Shown piece by piece: positions 37,220 to 46,068 of a stretch of 64,000 nt of DNA (its first letter is position 1; each line of letters opens with the position of its first letter). Position numbers and translations under genes: made by a program. The stretch comes from Planococcus halocryophilus (lineage in GTDB: Bacteria; Bacillota; Bacilli; Bacillales_A; Planococcaceae). Location: contig NZ_JAKVTG010000008.1 of NCBI RefSeq assembly GCF_022489025.1, positions 62,001 to 126,000 on the forward strand, read 5' to 3'. The notes beneath the pieces were generated by a model. It was not told the DNA's origin. It worked only from the letters and a program-made list of their open reading frames with translations, and searched no databases.

Positions 37220-38176
37220 TTATTTGTGATGTGGTTGATAAATATACTTCCGGTGTTTGCGTCCACCTACTGGCTGGCAGTTGTTGTTGAGAAGAAATCG
37301 TTTAGCAGTGTCTAAATTTTTAAGTCCGATAAAATCACGGCATTCCGCTGTATTTATAATAGATTTTATTAGCATAAACCACTCTTGGAGCGTGTGGATA
37401 TGAGCGTCTTTACTGATCAGCCTGCACGTTTCGCATTCCCAAGCGACTTTGGTTGTCGTCATTTTTCCAAAATGGCAGCGTGGACAAAAGACCCCCTTTT
37501 CGATTTCGGATTGCTCGATTTGAAATTTTGGAGCGAGTGGAAAAGGTTGGTAGTTTTGATGTGCTGCGAGGAGTGAGTGGCCAAGCTGGTAGAGTTTTTC
37601 TATAGAAAGGATTGACTTTGATAAGGTTAAGTTCGAAAGGTAAAAATTGAGTTCGCCGACCGCTAAAATGCGGGCGTTTGGAGGCGCGTTTTCGACGATT
37701 TGCGAAGGGTGAGCGATGACAATAATACTAGAAATCGGCAAATTGCATCCCAGTGTCTTCATAAATTTGCCCATGCGCATCGCCGTTTCGTTCATTTGCG
37801 TGATGGGACTTTTATAGCTCTTAATTTCGCCATCAGCCAAAATAGAATGGAGCGCACTCGGGTTTTGTTTGAATTGCAGCTTCCCTGTAATGTTTTTGAC
37901 TTCAAGCAAAATTACACAGCTTTGCGTAATCAAAACGGTATCAACTTGAATTTTGTAAGGTGCGGGCAATGAAAAATCTTGGATGAGTTGATACGCATAA
38001 GGCGGATCGAAATAATCGAGTGCTTCGTCCAAACGCTCTTCTCCGCCAAAACCTGCTCTCGCATTATTAAGACTATTTTTCACAGCAGCGCGTTTTGGAT
38101 GAGTGGGTGAAATTCTTTTCAGTAACGCTTCATAGCCCACTATTTTTACTGGCTTTTCTCGGTATTTAATAATCAT
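37220..38176 (-). CDS. NERD-domain (nuclease-related) protein with zinc ribbon
   Basis: Cytoplasmic 318-aa protein. The N-terminal NERD domain (about 40-150) shows GGEERLDEALD, then QVDTVLIT and VILLEVKN. The last two carry the Asp and Glu-x-Lys typical of restriction-endonuclease-like folds. A C-terminal zinc ribbon (about 226-250) is given by CPRC and CETC. A basic tail ends the protein. ATG 38176 has SD AAAGGAGG. NERD proteins may act on DNA, but no function is established. A 102-bp repeat array lies upstream of its start. Confidence 0.85.
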   Translation of the reverse strand: MIIKYREKPVKIVGYEALLKRISPTHPKRAAVKNSLNNARAGFGGEERLDEALDYFDPPYAYQLIQDFSLPAPYKIQVDTVLITQSCVILLEVKNITGKLQFKQNPSALHSILADGEIKSYKSPITQMNETAMRMGKFMKTLGCNLPISSIIVIAHPSQIVENAPPNARILAVGELNFYLSNLTLSKSILSIEKLYQLGHSLLAAHQNYQPFPLAPKFQIEQSEIEKGVFCPRCHFGKMTTTKVAWECETCRLISKDAHIHTLQEWFMLIKSIINTAECRDFIGLKNLDTAKRFLLNNNCQPVGGRKHRKYIYQPHHK

Positions 38177-38436
38177 AAATTCCCTCCTTTTTAATTAGTT
38201 TAGCAGGTCTTTTAGTGATTTGCCATTTATATCCAAATTCGATTTTTGGTATAGCTATACGGGGCAAATCTGAGATTTGGAGAGAGTGTGTGAGTATTTC
38301 TATATGAAGTTTCTATTAAAAGCACTCTCATCCAAACCCCCTCAAAACCGATATACCCAACCCCAAAAGACGCTTTTCGCGAGCGAAAAGCCACAAAACA
38401 TAAGTGATTTTCTTTTTATACGAAGCTTTCGTTTTC

Positions 38437-38727
38437 TTACATGAACTTTCAATCTCGTTACCCGTACTTTTCAAGCTCTTACATGAACTTTTCACCTCTT
38501 TACATGAATCGCACTTTTTACAGTAACTTTTCCTCTTCTTACATGAACTTTCGATCTCGTTACTCGAACTTTTCAAGCTCTTACATGAACTTTTCACCGC
38601 TTTACATGAATCGCACTTCTTACAGCAACTTTTCCTCCTCTTACATGAACTTTCAATCTCGTTACCCGTACTTTTCAAGCTCTTACCTGAACTTTTCACC
38701 TCTTTACATGAATCGCACTTCCCTACA
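38437..38727. repeat. Tandem array of a 102-bp unit built of about 21-nt TTAC repeats
   Basis: Near-identical copies start at 38437, 38539 and 38641, exactly 102 nt apart; the third is incomplete. Each unit contains five subunits of 19-21 nt: four start TTAC and one starts TAC, and most contain GAACTTT or a variant. Open frames across the array on both strands reflect only the repeat period. The array lies between a NERD gene and the 3' end of rocB. A similar cluster is at 45448-45626. Confidence 0.9.
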
Positions 38728-38757
38728 AAAAAAGCCGCCTTAGTGGCGACTTTTTAC
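38726..38757 (-). terminator. Probable terminator overlapping the rocB stop codon
   Basis: AAAG-CGCC pairs with GGCG-CTTT around the rocB stop at 38740, with an A-run on the left. The stem includes the last codons of the gene. Confidence 0.6.
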
Positions 38758-40353
38758 GGGTATCGAGAGGATCATGTCTTCTAATAGAACCGGCATTTCT
38801 TCGAATGTGTTTTTGATGTGTAGTCGTTCTGTGCGTTTGTGTGCATCTTTGCCGTAAGGGCCGACGTTTAGGACGGGTGCCTTTAGCTGTTTCATCGCTT
38901 GGAATGGGATGCTGTATGAATCACCGTAAACGGGTGTGTTGTTTTCGTAAGCTACCCAGCCGTCACTTTGGTCGTTGTAACTGACGTAGCTTAAGTCTGA
39001 GATGCCGTTGAAGAAATGGCCTTGTTTGACTTCTAGGTCGAATTTTTCTTTAGCGTTTGTTGTGACTTGTTCGACGCAACGTTGGACGAGTTCGTTTTCA
39101 GATGAATTGACGGACGGGTAATAAGGTGGTGCAAACATAAGTACCATTGCCGGCGTTAACTCTTGGCAGTTGATGAGCAAGATGTCTGTGACATGCATTG
39201 ATTTTTCTCGGATGTCCAAGTCTGGCATCATTAATGTGTCGTGCAACAAGTCTGTGATGTAGTCATGGCCGAATTTATTGCGTGCGTATTGAATTAGTTT
39301 TTCATAGCGCATGACGTTGATGCCGCCGACGGGTTCGATGTTTTCACGTTCGCACATGGCGTGGTAATCACGTTCACAATGCGCTGCTGCTTCGATTGCG
39401 ATGTTCTCGAAAATGTCGAACACTTCTCCTGCGTTACGTTCCATTGTGAAAACGTTATACATCGCAGAAGTGCGGTAAGGCGTTTGTGCGGAGTATTCTA
39501 ATTTCATGTCACGTTGCGTTAACGTAACCGGTAAAGGGGTCGTTTCTCCGTAGACCACTTCTTTAAAGCTTGTGTTCCATTCCATACGATGTGTTAAGTA
39601 AGTTGAGATATAGCTTGATGTGATGCCTGATAGCGGTTCTCCAACATGGGTTTCTTTTCCATAAAATAAAGCGGAGGGCATAATTTTTCCAATAGATCCC
39701 GTATATAAATAATGGGACTTATCTCCGGGTTTCATTCCAAAGACAGGCTCACCGTTTAAGAATAGAATATATTCTAAGCCATGCTCACGCTCAAGGTCTA
39801 GCAATCGCGATACTCCGTAACGCATGCCTGCTGAGTTTACTTCTTCGTCTGGAACTGTTAAAAGCAGTAAGTTAATCGGCCAATTTTCGATAGAAGCTTT
39901 TTCGATCAATGCCATGTGAAGCGCAAGTCCTGCTTTCATGTCCATCGTGCCACGGCCGAATAAGTATTCTCCTGAATCGAGATCACTTAATGTATCGGCA
40001 TCTAATTCGTCACGAATAAGTTTAAAGGCTTCGCCTAATTCTTTCGGGCTACATGCTAAAGGTTCCAAATCGCCATATTCCCCTGTGTGGACAGTATCAA
40101 AATGGCTAAGCAAGACGATGGTATCGACTGCTTCTGGATGTTTGTAAAGAGCGGTGATGCTTTGGCGTTCCCAATTTACTTCACTTGCGCTAATGTATTC
40201 AGGGTTTTCCTGAAAATATGGCAACTCCATCAATTTCTCTTTTAGCTTATAAGCAAATTCCACTTCTCCATCTGTTAAAGTCATACTTTTCCAGCTGACA
40301 AGTTCACATAATAATTCCTGTAATTTCTCTGGTGTTCCCCATAATGTAGTCAC
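38740..40353 (-). CDS. rocB: Arginine utilization protein RocB (M20/M25/M40 peptidase family)
   Basis: Cytoplasmic metallopeptidase-like protein of 537 aa, related to Bacillus RocB. Motifs include SHFDTVHTGEYGDLEP near residue 84, FGRGTMDMKAG near 132 and VPDEEVNSAGMR near 168, which supply the metal ligands and the catalytic Glu of M20 enzymes. GTG 40353 follows GAGGAG at 9 nt. Other roc genes are not adjacent. In B. subtilis RocB belongs to arginine degradation, but its exact reaction is undefined, so a di- or tripeptidase role remains possible. Confidence 0.87.
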   Translation of the reverse strand: MTTLWGTPEKLQELLCELVSWKSMTLTDGEVEFAYKLKEKLMELPYFQENPEYISASEVNWERQSITALYKHPEAVDTIVLLSHFDTVHTGEYGDLEPLACSPKELGEAFKLIRDELDADTLSDLDSGEYLFGRGTMDMKAGLALHMALIEKASIENWPINLLLLTVPDEEVNSAGMRYGVSRLLDLEREHGLEYILFLNGEPVFGMKPGDKSHYLYTGSIGKIMPSALFYGKETHVGEPLSGITSSYISTYLTHRMEWNTSFKEVVYGETTPLPVTLTQRDMKLEYSAQTPYRTSAMYNVFTMERNAGEVFDIFENIAIEAAAHCERDYHAMCERENIEPVGGINVMRYEKLIQYARNKFGHDYITDLLHDTLMMPDLDIREKSMHVTDILLINCQELTPAMVLMFAPPYYPSVNSSENELVQRCVEQVTTNAKEKFDLEVKQGHFFNGISDLSYVSYNDQSDGWVAYENNTPVYGDSYSIPFQAMKQLKAPVLNVGPYGKDAHKRTERLHIKNTFEEMPVLLEDMILSIPVKSRH

Positions 40354-40443
40354 GGCTCTTCACTCCTCTAGTTGCTTAAAGCTATTTATCTATCTATCTA
40401 CTTCTCATTATAGATACTTGTACCACAAATAAAAAGAGGGCAG

Positions 40444-40474
40444 CAAAAAAACGACTCAAGGTGCGAGCCGCTTT
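40444..40474 (-). terminator. Terminator overlapping the end of the EamA transporter gene
   Basis: CGGCTC/GAGTCG stem on the minus strand directly followed by seven T. The gene's last codons lie inside the hairpin. Confidence 0.65.
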
Positions 40475-41370
40475 TTGCGTTTTTTCAATAAATCTTCCGC
40501 AGCACCTGAACCGAATAACACACCGATTACAATGAGCACTAATCCGTAAATATGACCAGAAGTGATTTTTTCGTTTAATAACACACTTGCGCCGACTAAT
40601 GAAAACAAGGTATTCAAGTTCATGAAGATCGCCGCTTTTGTTGGTCCTGCTTGTCCAATCGAATAATTGTAAAGCATATGGCCGACCGCTGTTCCGAGCA
40701 TTGCGGAGAACACAAAAGCGACCCAGAACGATATAGGCACTGCCGCGAACGCTTGGATTTCTCCTGGTTCTTGGACGAGTGAAATGATAAACAGTACGAG
40801 AGAACCTGTTACAAACATATAACCTGTTAAAATTCGTGGATCGAGTGTACGAGCTGCATTGGCAATAACAATATAGCTCAACACTTGCGCCAATATGGAT
40901 ATGAAAACAAAGATATCTCCCACGTTTAACCCGGATGTCGCACCACTTCCAACCATCACTGTCGCAGCCACACCGGCAAACCCAATGACCACACCGAGCC
41001 ATTGCAGTTTTGAGGGGTAATTGCGCATAATGAGCGACACAAGCACAGCTGTTAACATCGGACCTGTCCCTAAAATCAATCCAGCATTTGAACCCGTCGT
41101 AATCGATAAGCCACTTGATAAGAAATAATGATGTGCCACAACATTAAGTAATGACCCCAGAAAAATAAATTTCCATTCATTTTTGGCTGGCCAGCGTAAC
41201 ATTTTAAAACTTGCCAGTATGGTCATTACCGATAATCCCGCTAACAAAATACGAAAAGCCGTTAACGTGACAGGGTCTACATAGCCCAACATGTATTTGA
41301 CGGCTGATAAATTAAAGCCCCATACAATCATTACAGCTGTTAAGATGCCATATATTTTCCATTTATTCAA
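40456..41370 (-). CDS. EamA/DMT family transporter
   Basis: Inner-membrane protein of 304 aa with ten predicted helices in two EamA repeats (about 5-140 and 150-290), the drug/metabolite exporter fold. Typical features are VWGFNLSAVKYML near the N-terminus and the second repeat's final LLNEKITSGHIYGLVLIVIG. TTG 41370 has SD AAGAAGG at 9 nt. It lies 43 nt behind panF, so co-transcription with yhdT-panF is plausible. Substrate unknown; exporters of this family often handle amino acids or metabolites. Confidence 0.84.
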   Translation of the reverse strand: MNKWKIYGILTAVMIVWGFNLSAVKYMLGYVDPVTLTAFRILLAGLSVMTILASFKMLRWPAKNEWKFIFLGSLLNVVAHHYFLSSGLSITTGSNAGLILGTGPMLTAVLVSLIMRNYPSKLQWLGVVIGFAGVAATVMVGSGATSGLNVGDIFVFISILAQVLSYIVIANAARTLDPRILTGYMFVTGSLVLFIISLVQEPGEIQAFAAVPISFWVAFVFSAMLGTAVGHMLYNYSIGQAGPTKAAIFMNLNTLFSLVGASVLLNEKITSGHIYGLVLIVIGVLFGSGAAEDLLKKRKKRLAP

Positions 41371-41413
41371 TCGCCAAGACCTTCTTTCGACTTTCCGCAG
41401 AGAAGTCTTTATT

Positions 41414-42874
41414 TTATTTATTTAATTGAACATTGTATTGATAAGCTTTTCTGTCGATCAACAAACTAAAGGTGATAAAAGCTGCAAGTGACAATAGCAC
41501 GGGTAGCGTCACCGTATGTACGCCGAACAAATTGCCGTTTTCGATATTGTAAAAATGGATGGCGATATAACTCATAATCCCCGTCGCCATTGATGCAATC
41601 GCTCCGTATTTATTGCCCCATTTCCAATACAAACCAAGAACAATCGGCCAAATAAACGCCGCTTCTAACCCCCCGAATGCGAATAAATTCAAAAAAATCA
41701 GCAGCTCTGGCGGATTTAAGGCAAGTAAGAAAACGATAATTCCAAGTATGCCTGTAACGCCAAACGAGATCCGTTTAATGGTTTTCATTGTGGCGTCAGG
41801 TTTCACATAATTCAAGTAAACGTCTTTAACAATCGACGAACTGACAAGTAGCAACAAGGAATCGACGGTCGACATAATCGCAGCCATTGGAGCAGCGAGT
41901 ACGATTCCTGCAACCCACGGCGGCAAAGTTTCTAGCGCAATAAGCGGAATGACTTTGTCTCCAATTTCAATGCCTGGCATAACCGGACGTGCAAAGACAC
42001 CGATCAAATGCATATTAAGCATAATAAATCCCGTAACGATTGTGCCGATAATTAACGCACGATGCATTGAACGCGAATTTTTATACGACATGGCGCGTAC
42101 TGCAATTTGTGGCAAGCCGACAACGCCGACTCCAACCAATATCCAAAATGATGATACGTAAGCGGCAGTCAAATTACCATCTGCGCCGTATGGCGTAACC
42201 AAGTTCGGGTTTTCATTGATCAAATCGTTGACGATATTGGGAATCCCGCCACCTGCGATAATAACAGCGATCAATAATACAAGCGTTCCGACGAGCATCA
42301 CCGCTCCTTGCACGGCATCAGTTAAGGCAACCGCGCGGAAACCACCAATGGTCACATACACCAGCACACTAATAGCAAATAAAAATAAGGACGAGTTATA
42401 CGATAAGCCTGTCAGTGATTCGACGAGACGTGCGCCCCCAATCCATTGTGCGGCCATGGCAGAAAACAAGAAAACGATAATGCTAAAAGCAGATAATAAC
42501 ACAACAATCGTACTATTGTAGCGAGCTTTCAAAAAATCAATCATCGTAATCGCTTTATAGCGACGCGCCATAATGGCGTATTTTTTCCCTAGAATCATCA
42601 AAACGAAATAGCCTGTTACCACTTGCGCCATAGCGAGCAGTACCCAACCAAAGCCCATCGTATAGGCAGTTCCAGGGCCGCCAAGAAAACTCGATGCACT
42701 GCCATATGTTGCGACCATTGTCATAGCGAGCACGAAACCGCCAAGTTCACGACCTCCTAAGAAATAATCACTAATAAAGTTAGAAGATGCCGATAGTTTC
42801 CGGCTCGACCAATAGCCGATAAAAAAGATGATCAATAAAAAGGCCAGCATAGGGACTAATACTGCGTAATTCAT
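41414..42874 (-). CDS. panF: Sodium/pantothenate symporter
   Basis: SSS-family symporter of 486 aa with about 13 membrane helices. The DYFLGGRELGGFVLAMTMVA pattern near residue 37 and SFLGGPGTAY near 62 are typical of PanF. GTTR-like loops and the short gene partner yhdT further support this. The ATG at 42874 shares one base with the yhdT stop (TGATG). Pantothenate uptake feeds CoA synthesis. Another SSS substrate is possible but less likely given yhdT. Confidence 0.87.
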   Translation of the reverse strand: MNYAVLVPMLAFLLIIFFIGYWSSRKLSASSNFISDYFLGGRELGGFVLAMTMVATYGSASSFLGGPGTAYTMGFGWVLLAMAQVVTGYFVLMILGKKYAIMARRYKAITMIDFLKARYNSTIVVLLSAFSIIVFLFSAMAAQWIGGARLVESLTGLSYNSSLFLFAISVLVYVTIGGFRAVALTDAVQGAVMLVGTLVLLIAVIIAGGGIPNIVNDLINENPNLVTPYGADGNLTAAYVSSFWILVGVGVVGLPQIAVRAMSYKNSRSMHRALIIGTIVTGFIMLNMHLIGVFARPVMPGIEIGDKVIPLIALETLPPWVAGIVLAAPMAAIMSTVDSLLLLVSSSIVKDVYLNYVKPDATMKTIKRISFGVTGILGIIVFLLALNPPELLIFLNLFAFGGLEAAFIWPIVLGLYWKWGNKYGAIASMATGIMSYIAIHFYNIENGNLFGVHTVTLPVLLSLAAFITFSLLIDRKAYQYNVQLNK

Positions 42875-43140
42875 CAGACATCCCCCTCTTCATCAAATGG
42901 GACTTCGGTGAAGAAGAATTTAACGATGACAATCACCAACACGCAGATCAGCACAAAGCCGACAACGCAGCTATAAAAAAACCAATCTGGTAAGCCGAAA
43001 ATATAACTATATTCTTCAACAGGACGCGAGCCTAAACCGTATGCAAAACCAAACCACCAAATAAAATTAAATAATGCTAACCCTACGCCAATCCACGCTT
43101 CTCGGTGAGCTATTTTAAAACGCCAATCCGTTTCTTCCAT
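42874..43140 (-). CDS. yhdT: YhdT/DUF997 family membrane protein
   Basis: Small two-helix membrane protein of 88 aa, found next to panF in many genomes, with unclear function. Helices are at about 18-38 and 52-77. ATG 43140 has SD CGGGAG; a GTG three codons upstream abuts that SD. Overlap with panF implies translational coupling. Confidence 0.85.
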   Translation of the reverse strand: MEETDWRFKIAHREAWIGVGLALFNFIWWFGFAYGLGSRPVEEYSYIFGLPDWFFYSCVVGFVLICVLVIVIVKFFFTEVPFDEEGDV

Positions 43141-43232
43141 CACGTACACTCCCGTCCATTTTTCTTTAACTTCATCTATCGTACACTATTGCCTGCTCTT
43201 GATTAACTCCGTTGACTCGCTTTTAAATCAGC

Positions 43233-43264
43233 TAAAAACCCGAAAGCAGCAGCCTTCGGGTTTA
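43233..43264 (-). terminator. Intrinsic terminator of the HlyD-like gene
   Basis: AAACCCGAA pairs with TTCGGGTTT, 10 nt after the stop at 43274. Confidence 0.8.
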
Positions 43265-43273
43265 GTGGATCCA

Positions 43274-44572
43274 TTAACGTGCCAGTAAATATTCAACATA
43301 CGCACGCCAATACGTGTTTTTGGCAACTTCAAAATCAGGCTGACGACTCGGGAAAGGCATAAAGACTTTCGGAGGCGCAACAAAATTTTCAAGTTTCTCT
43401 TCATGCATCACAATGGTCCCAGCTTCTGGACCTTCTGACAATACTGCTTTTGCTCCTTTTTCGAACTCAGCAGTGACAGGTACCGTTTTTGGTCGGCCAT
43501 TAATATTCAAGGTATGTGTTTTTCCAACTTTCCCGTCATAATCGAACAACCATGGCGTTGGAAGGGCAACCGCATTTTCAGCTGTTTCTAACGTAATTGC
43601 CGTGTTGACGTTGCTTCCGAAAGGCAATTTGTTTTCTATCGGCAAATTTACTGCAATTCTTATTTCATAATACGCTAACGGATTGTTTTGTTCTTTTGGA
43701 TCTAATTGATGATAAGCTTCAAGCCATCTTGATTCTTCAGCAGGCATTTCTGACACACTTTGAACTGTTCCTTTGGCAATTCCTTCAATGCCTTCTCCTT
43801 GAATGTTGACCGGATCTGCGACTTGAACTAATGGCCATTCATCTTCAAGTACATAGCTGAGGAATATTTTTTCATTCGAATAAATTTCAATACTTAATGG
43901 TTCTGTTTCTCGGTTGATTTTAGATACCACACCATCTACTGGACTGATGACTGACGGATTTGAAAGACTTTGCGCTAATTGCGCTTCTAAAACCGCTAAT
44001 TGCGATTCGATGGATGCAAGTTCTTGTTCAGCTTGAGCGATGCCTGCAGCATATGAGCCATCTTGCGGCACTGCAACCCCTACTGAAACATTAACATCAA
44101 AATTAATGATTTCGTCATCTTCATTCGTAATTTGCGAATTATTCGAGGCATCTCGTGACACCACTTCATCTTGTGCGGCTCTAGCTTGTTGAAGCGAAGT
44201 CAGCGAACTTCTCACTTCGTTTCGCTGACCTTCCAACGCAATTTTCTGCGTTTCCCATACCGCTCGCTGATCCGCCGTTTCCGCTTCATTTAATACAGCC
44301 AGTTCTGATCCAGCGGTTACACTGTCACCTTCTTGAACCGTCCATTGCTGAAGCGCTTCATGGTCCTGCACATAAATTTCTACAGTTTCTTGCGGTGCCG
44401 TCAATGCCTCTTTAAACAAATCGATGGTGTATGTACCCGTGTACGCTTGCTCATAATTGCTGACATAAACACTTTTCGGCAAAATGCTTTTCTCGCCGAA
44501 CATTAAAAGGCCATTAGCCGTTAAAAAAGCCACCACCGCAACAGACAACCCAACAAAATAAAATCTATTCAA
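43274..44572 (-). CDS. HlyD/MFP-like efflux adaptor protein
   Basis: Membrane-anchored adaptor of about 432 aa. One N-terminal helix (about 5-25) precedes a split lipoyl/barrel-sandwich hybrid. The first half has WTVQEGDSVTAGSELAVLN, the second SPVDGVVSKINRE. A coiled-coil hairpin lies between (about 95-205), followed by a beta-barrel region. Such adaptors link an exporter to the outside; in Gram-positives they usually pair with an ABC transporter. Here the only neighbour is a six-helix membrane protein and no ATPase is present. ATG 44587 overlaps the SD (GGGGGAG); TTG 44572 is better spaced and overlaps the upstream stop. Function is therefore unclear. Confidence 0.72.
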   Translation of the reverse strand: MNRFYFVGLSVAVVAFLTANGLLMFGEKSILPKSVYVSNYEQAYTGTYTIDLFKEALTAPQETVEIYVQDHEALQQWTVQEGDSVTAGSELAVLNEAETADQRAVWETQKIALEGQRNEVRSSLTSLQQARAAQDEVVSRDASNNSQITNEDDEIINFDVNVSVGVAVPQDGSYAAGIAQAEQELASIESQLAVLEAQLAQSLSNPSVISPVDGVVSKINRETEPLSIEIYSNEKIFLSYVLEDEWPLVQVADPVNIQGEGIEGIAKGTVQSVSEMPAEESRWLEAYHQLDPKEQNNPLAYYEIRIAVNLPIENKLPFGSNVNTAITLETAENAVALPTPWLFDYDGKVGKTHTLNINGRPKTVPVTAEFEKGAKAVLSEGPEAGTIVMHEEKLENFVAPPKVFMPFPSRQPDFEVAKNTYWRAYVEYLLAR

Positions 44573-45257
44573 AAAGACTCCCCCCATCCATAAAACCGCT
44601 CAGCATATCATCCGTCGGAATCAAACTAAACGATGCGACAATTAACGCCGCCAATATGTGGAGCATGATCAAGCCAAATAAAATCAGTTTCGGGTTAATT
44701 GTTGTAAAGCTGCGGATAAATCGGTATTGTACGGCAATAATTAATGACGTGAATACCGTCAGTTGATTAAAGAAATAAATCAAAAAGTGATGATCCAAAA
44801 ATGTGGCAGCAATCGGTCCAAACGAAAATATCGATACAGACATCGTAAAGCCGGTCAACGCGAACAATAAGAAAATTAATCCTTTTTCAATAATCAGCAA
44901 CGCAACCACATATAGTTGCATAATGAGTGCCGCGCGCCAAGCTACTTTCACAATTTTGTTGAACAAAAAAGCGGCTCCGTATAGATGAAAAGCCAAATAA
45001 AAACCTGCCCAAAGAAGCGTACCTGCAAGAGAAGTCCAGCGGGCTAATGTATAAGCATCCCACATTCCAGCAGCTAAAATCGGCGTCAATGAATCAGTAT
45101 TCATCCCCCAGATTTCACTCATTGCGAATACGATAAGGCCCATCGCAAAGATCCAGGCAATGCGCTTGTTGACATCGCGCATTTCTGTCGTTTTTATATT
45201 ATGTATAAGTTGTCCTTGTCTCGGAAAAAAGTGCCAGAATTTGAAGTCTGATATCAT
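44565..45257 (-). CDS. Multi-pass membrane protein, possibly Yip1-like
   Basis: 230 aa with about six hydrophobic segments. It has short cytoplasmic ends and a conserved-looking start FKFWHFFPRQGQLI. The overall layout resembles Yip1-type membrane proteins, but I cannot assign a function. TTG 45275 precedes the SD; ATG 45257 follows AAAGGA at 9 nt. It overlaps the HlyD-like gene by 8 nt, so the two proteins are likely made together and may form one membrane complex. Confidence 0.65.
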   Translation of the reverse strand: MISDFKFWHFFPRQGQLIHNIKTTEMRDVNKRIAWIFAMGLIVFAMSEIWGMNTDSLTPILAAGMWDAYTLARWTSLAGTLLWAGFYLAFHLYGAAFLFNKIVKVAWRAALIMQLYVVALLIIEKGLIFLLFALTGFTMSVSIFSFGPIAATFLDHHFLIYFFNQLTVFTSLIIAVQYRFIRSFTTINPKLILFGLIMLHILAALIVASFSLIPTDDMLSGFMDGGSLFE

Positions 45258-45447
45258 GCGTATAGTTCCTTTCAAGGCAATTGACGTTCTGCTTCACTAT
45301 ACTTTACCAAAAAAGTGTCATCTTTGGAACGCATTAGCTGACACATTCTTCAATATTTAAACCGTTTGAGCCAAAAGGCATAGCAGCTTGGTTAAACAGT
45401 CGTCATGGAAATGATGTATTTTTGTTTTAGTTGAATTTTTTTGACTT

Positions 45448-45626
45448 TTACACGAACTTTTCATGCTGGTACCTGAACTTTGCTAGCTCTTACATGAACT
45501 TTTCACTTCTTTATATGAATCCATGCTCTTACAGCAACTTTTTTTCCTCTTACCCGAACTTTTGAGCTCCTTACCTGAACTTTTTTCACGCTTACATGAA
45601 CTTTTCGCATCCTTACCTGAATCCTC
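45448..45626. repeat. Cluster of about 21-nt TTAC repeats
   Basis: About nine diverged units, most with TTAC and GAACTTTT, fill the intergenic space. Several follow in the same order as subunits 3-4-5 of the 102-bp unit near 38.5 kb. The wider region 45258-45702 contains no gene. Confidence 0.85.
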
Positions 45627-45702
45627 TCAGATTTCACCCAAGTTCACATGAGATCTCTATTTCATATCACATAGCAACAACTCTACAAAAAATCCAAACA
45701 AA

Positions 45703-45730
45703 AAAGACTGCTCACAAGGAGCAGTCTTTT
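45703..45730 (-). terminator. Intrinsic terminator of the DUF2187-like gene
   Basis: AAAAGACTGCTC pairs with GAGCAGTCTTTT, 11 nt after the stop at 45741. Confidence 0.85.
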
Positions 45731-45740
45731 CTTTATCGAA

Positions 45741-45968
45741 TTATGCCTCGATAATGCGGTATTTCTTATGTGAAATTACGGTCATGTTGGATGCCGCACC
45801 AATTTCTTTTGCGTCTTCTGGTGAGATTTCAACAATCACTGAGTTGTCCATAATTTTAAAGATGGTGCCGTTAACATCGACGCCGTTACGAGTGAAAGAA
45901 ATCCATTCGCCTATGTAGCGTGCTGCTACGAATTCTGATACTTCTTTTTCATGGGGTTGGAAAGCCAT
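45741..45968 (-). CDS. DUF2187/YkvS-like small protein
   Basis: Small protein of 75 aa with a beta-rich, KOW-like look. It has ARYIGEWISFTRNGVDVNG and later TVISHKKYRIIE, which recalls the DUF2187 family known from YkvS. Its role is unknown. ATG 45968 is chosen; upstream GTG/TTG codons in the same frame (45977, 45971) are alternatives, as the SD AGAGG is slightly distant. It ends with its own terminator. Confidence 0.65.
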   Translation of the reverse strand: MAFQPHEKEVSEFVAARYIGEWISFTRNGVDVNGTIFKIMDNSVIVEISPEDAKEIGAASNMTVISHKKYRIIEA

Positions 45969-46068
45969 CAATACCACGCCTCTCTTTTTAAAACGCTATC
46001 TGCCTATTATAGCACAAATTGCCTTCCATTTCACCTTTAAAGAAACCCTGCTTTTCGTTGCCTTTATT

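Noticed and set aside
37220..38176. NERD protein as part of a phage-defence system
   Set aside because: The gene is isolated between metabolic genes and lacks a partner; the domain alone does not support this.
38328..38699. Open frame on the minus strand with a repetitive Ser/Lys/Cys-rich product
   Set aside because: It is produced by the 102-bp DNA repeat, whose length is a multiple of three. The plus-strand frame across the same array is equally repetitive. There is no SD and no family resemblance.
38437..38727. CRISPR array
   Set aside because: The units are continuous without unique spacers, the repeat is 102 bp or 21 nt with diverged copies, and no cas gene is nearby.
40394..41002. 202-aa minus-strand frame within the EamA gene
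   Set aside because: It overlaps the transporter gene in another frame, is Arg/Cys-rich and has no recognisable motif.
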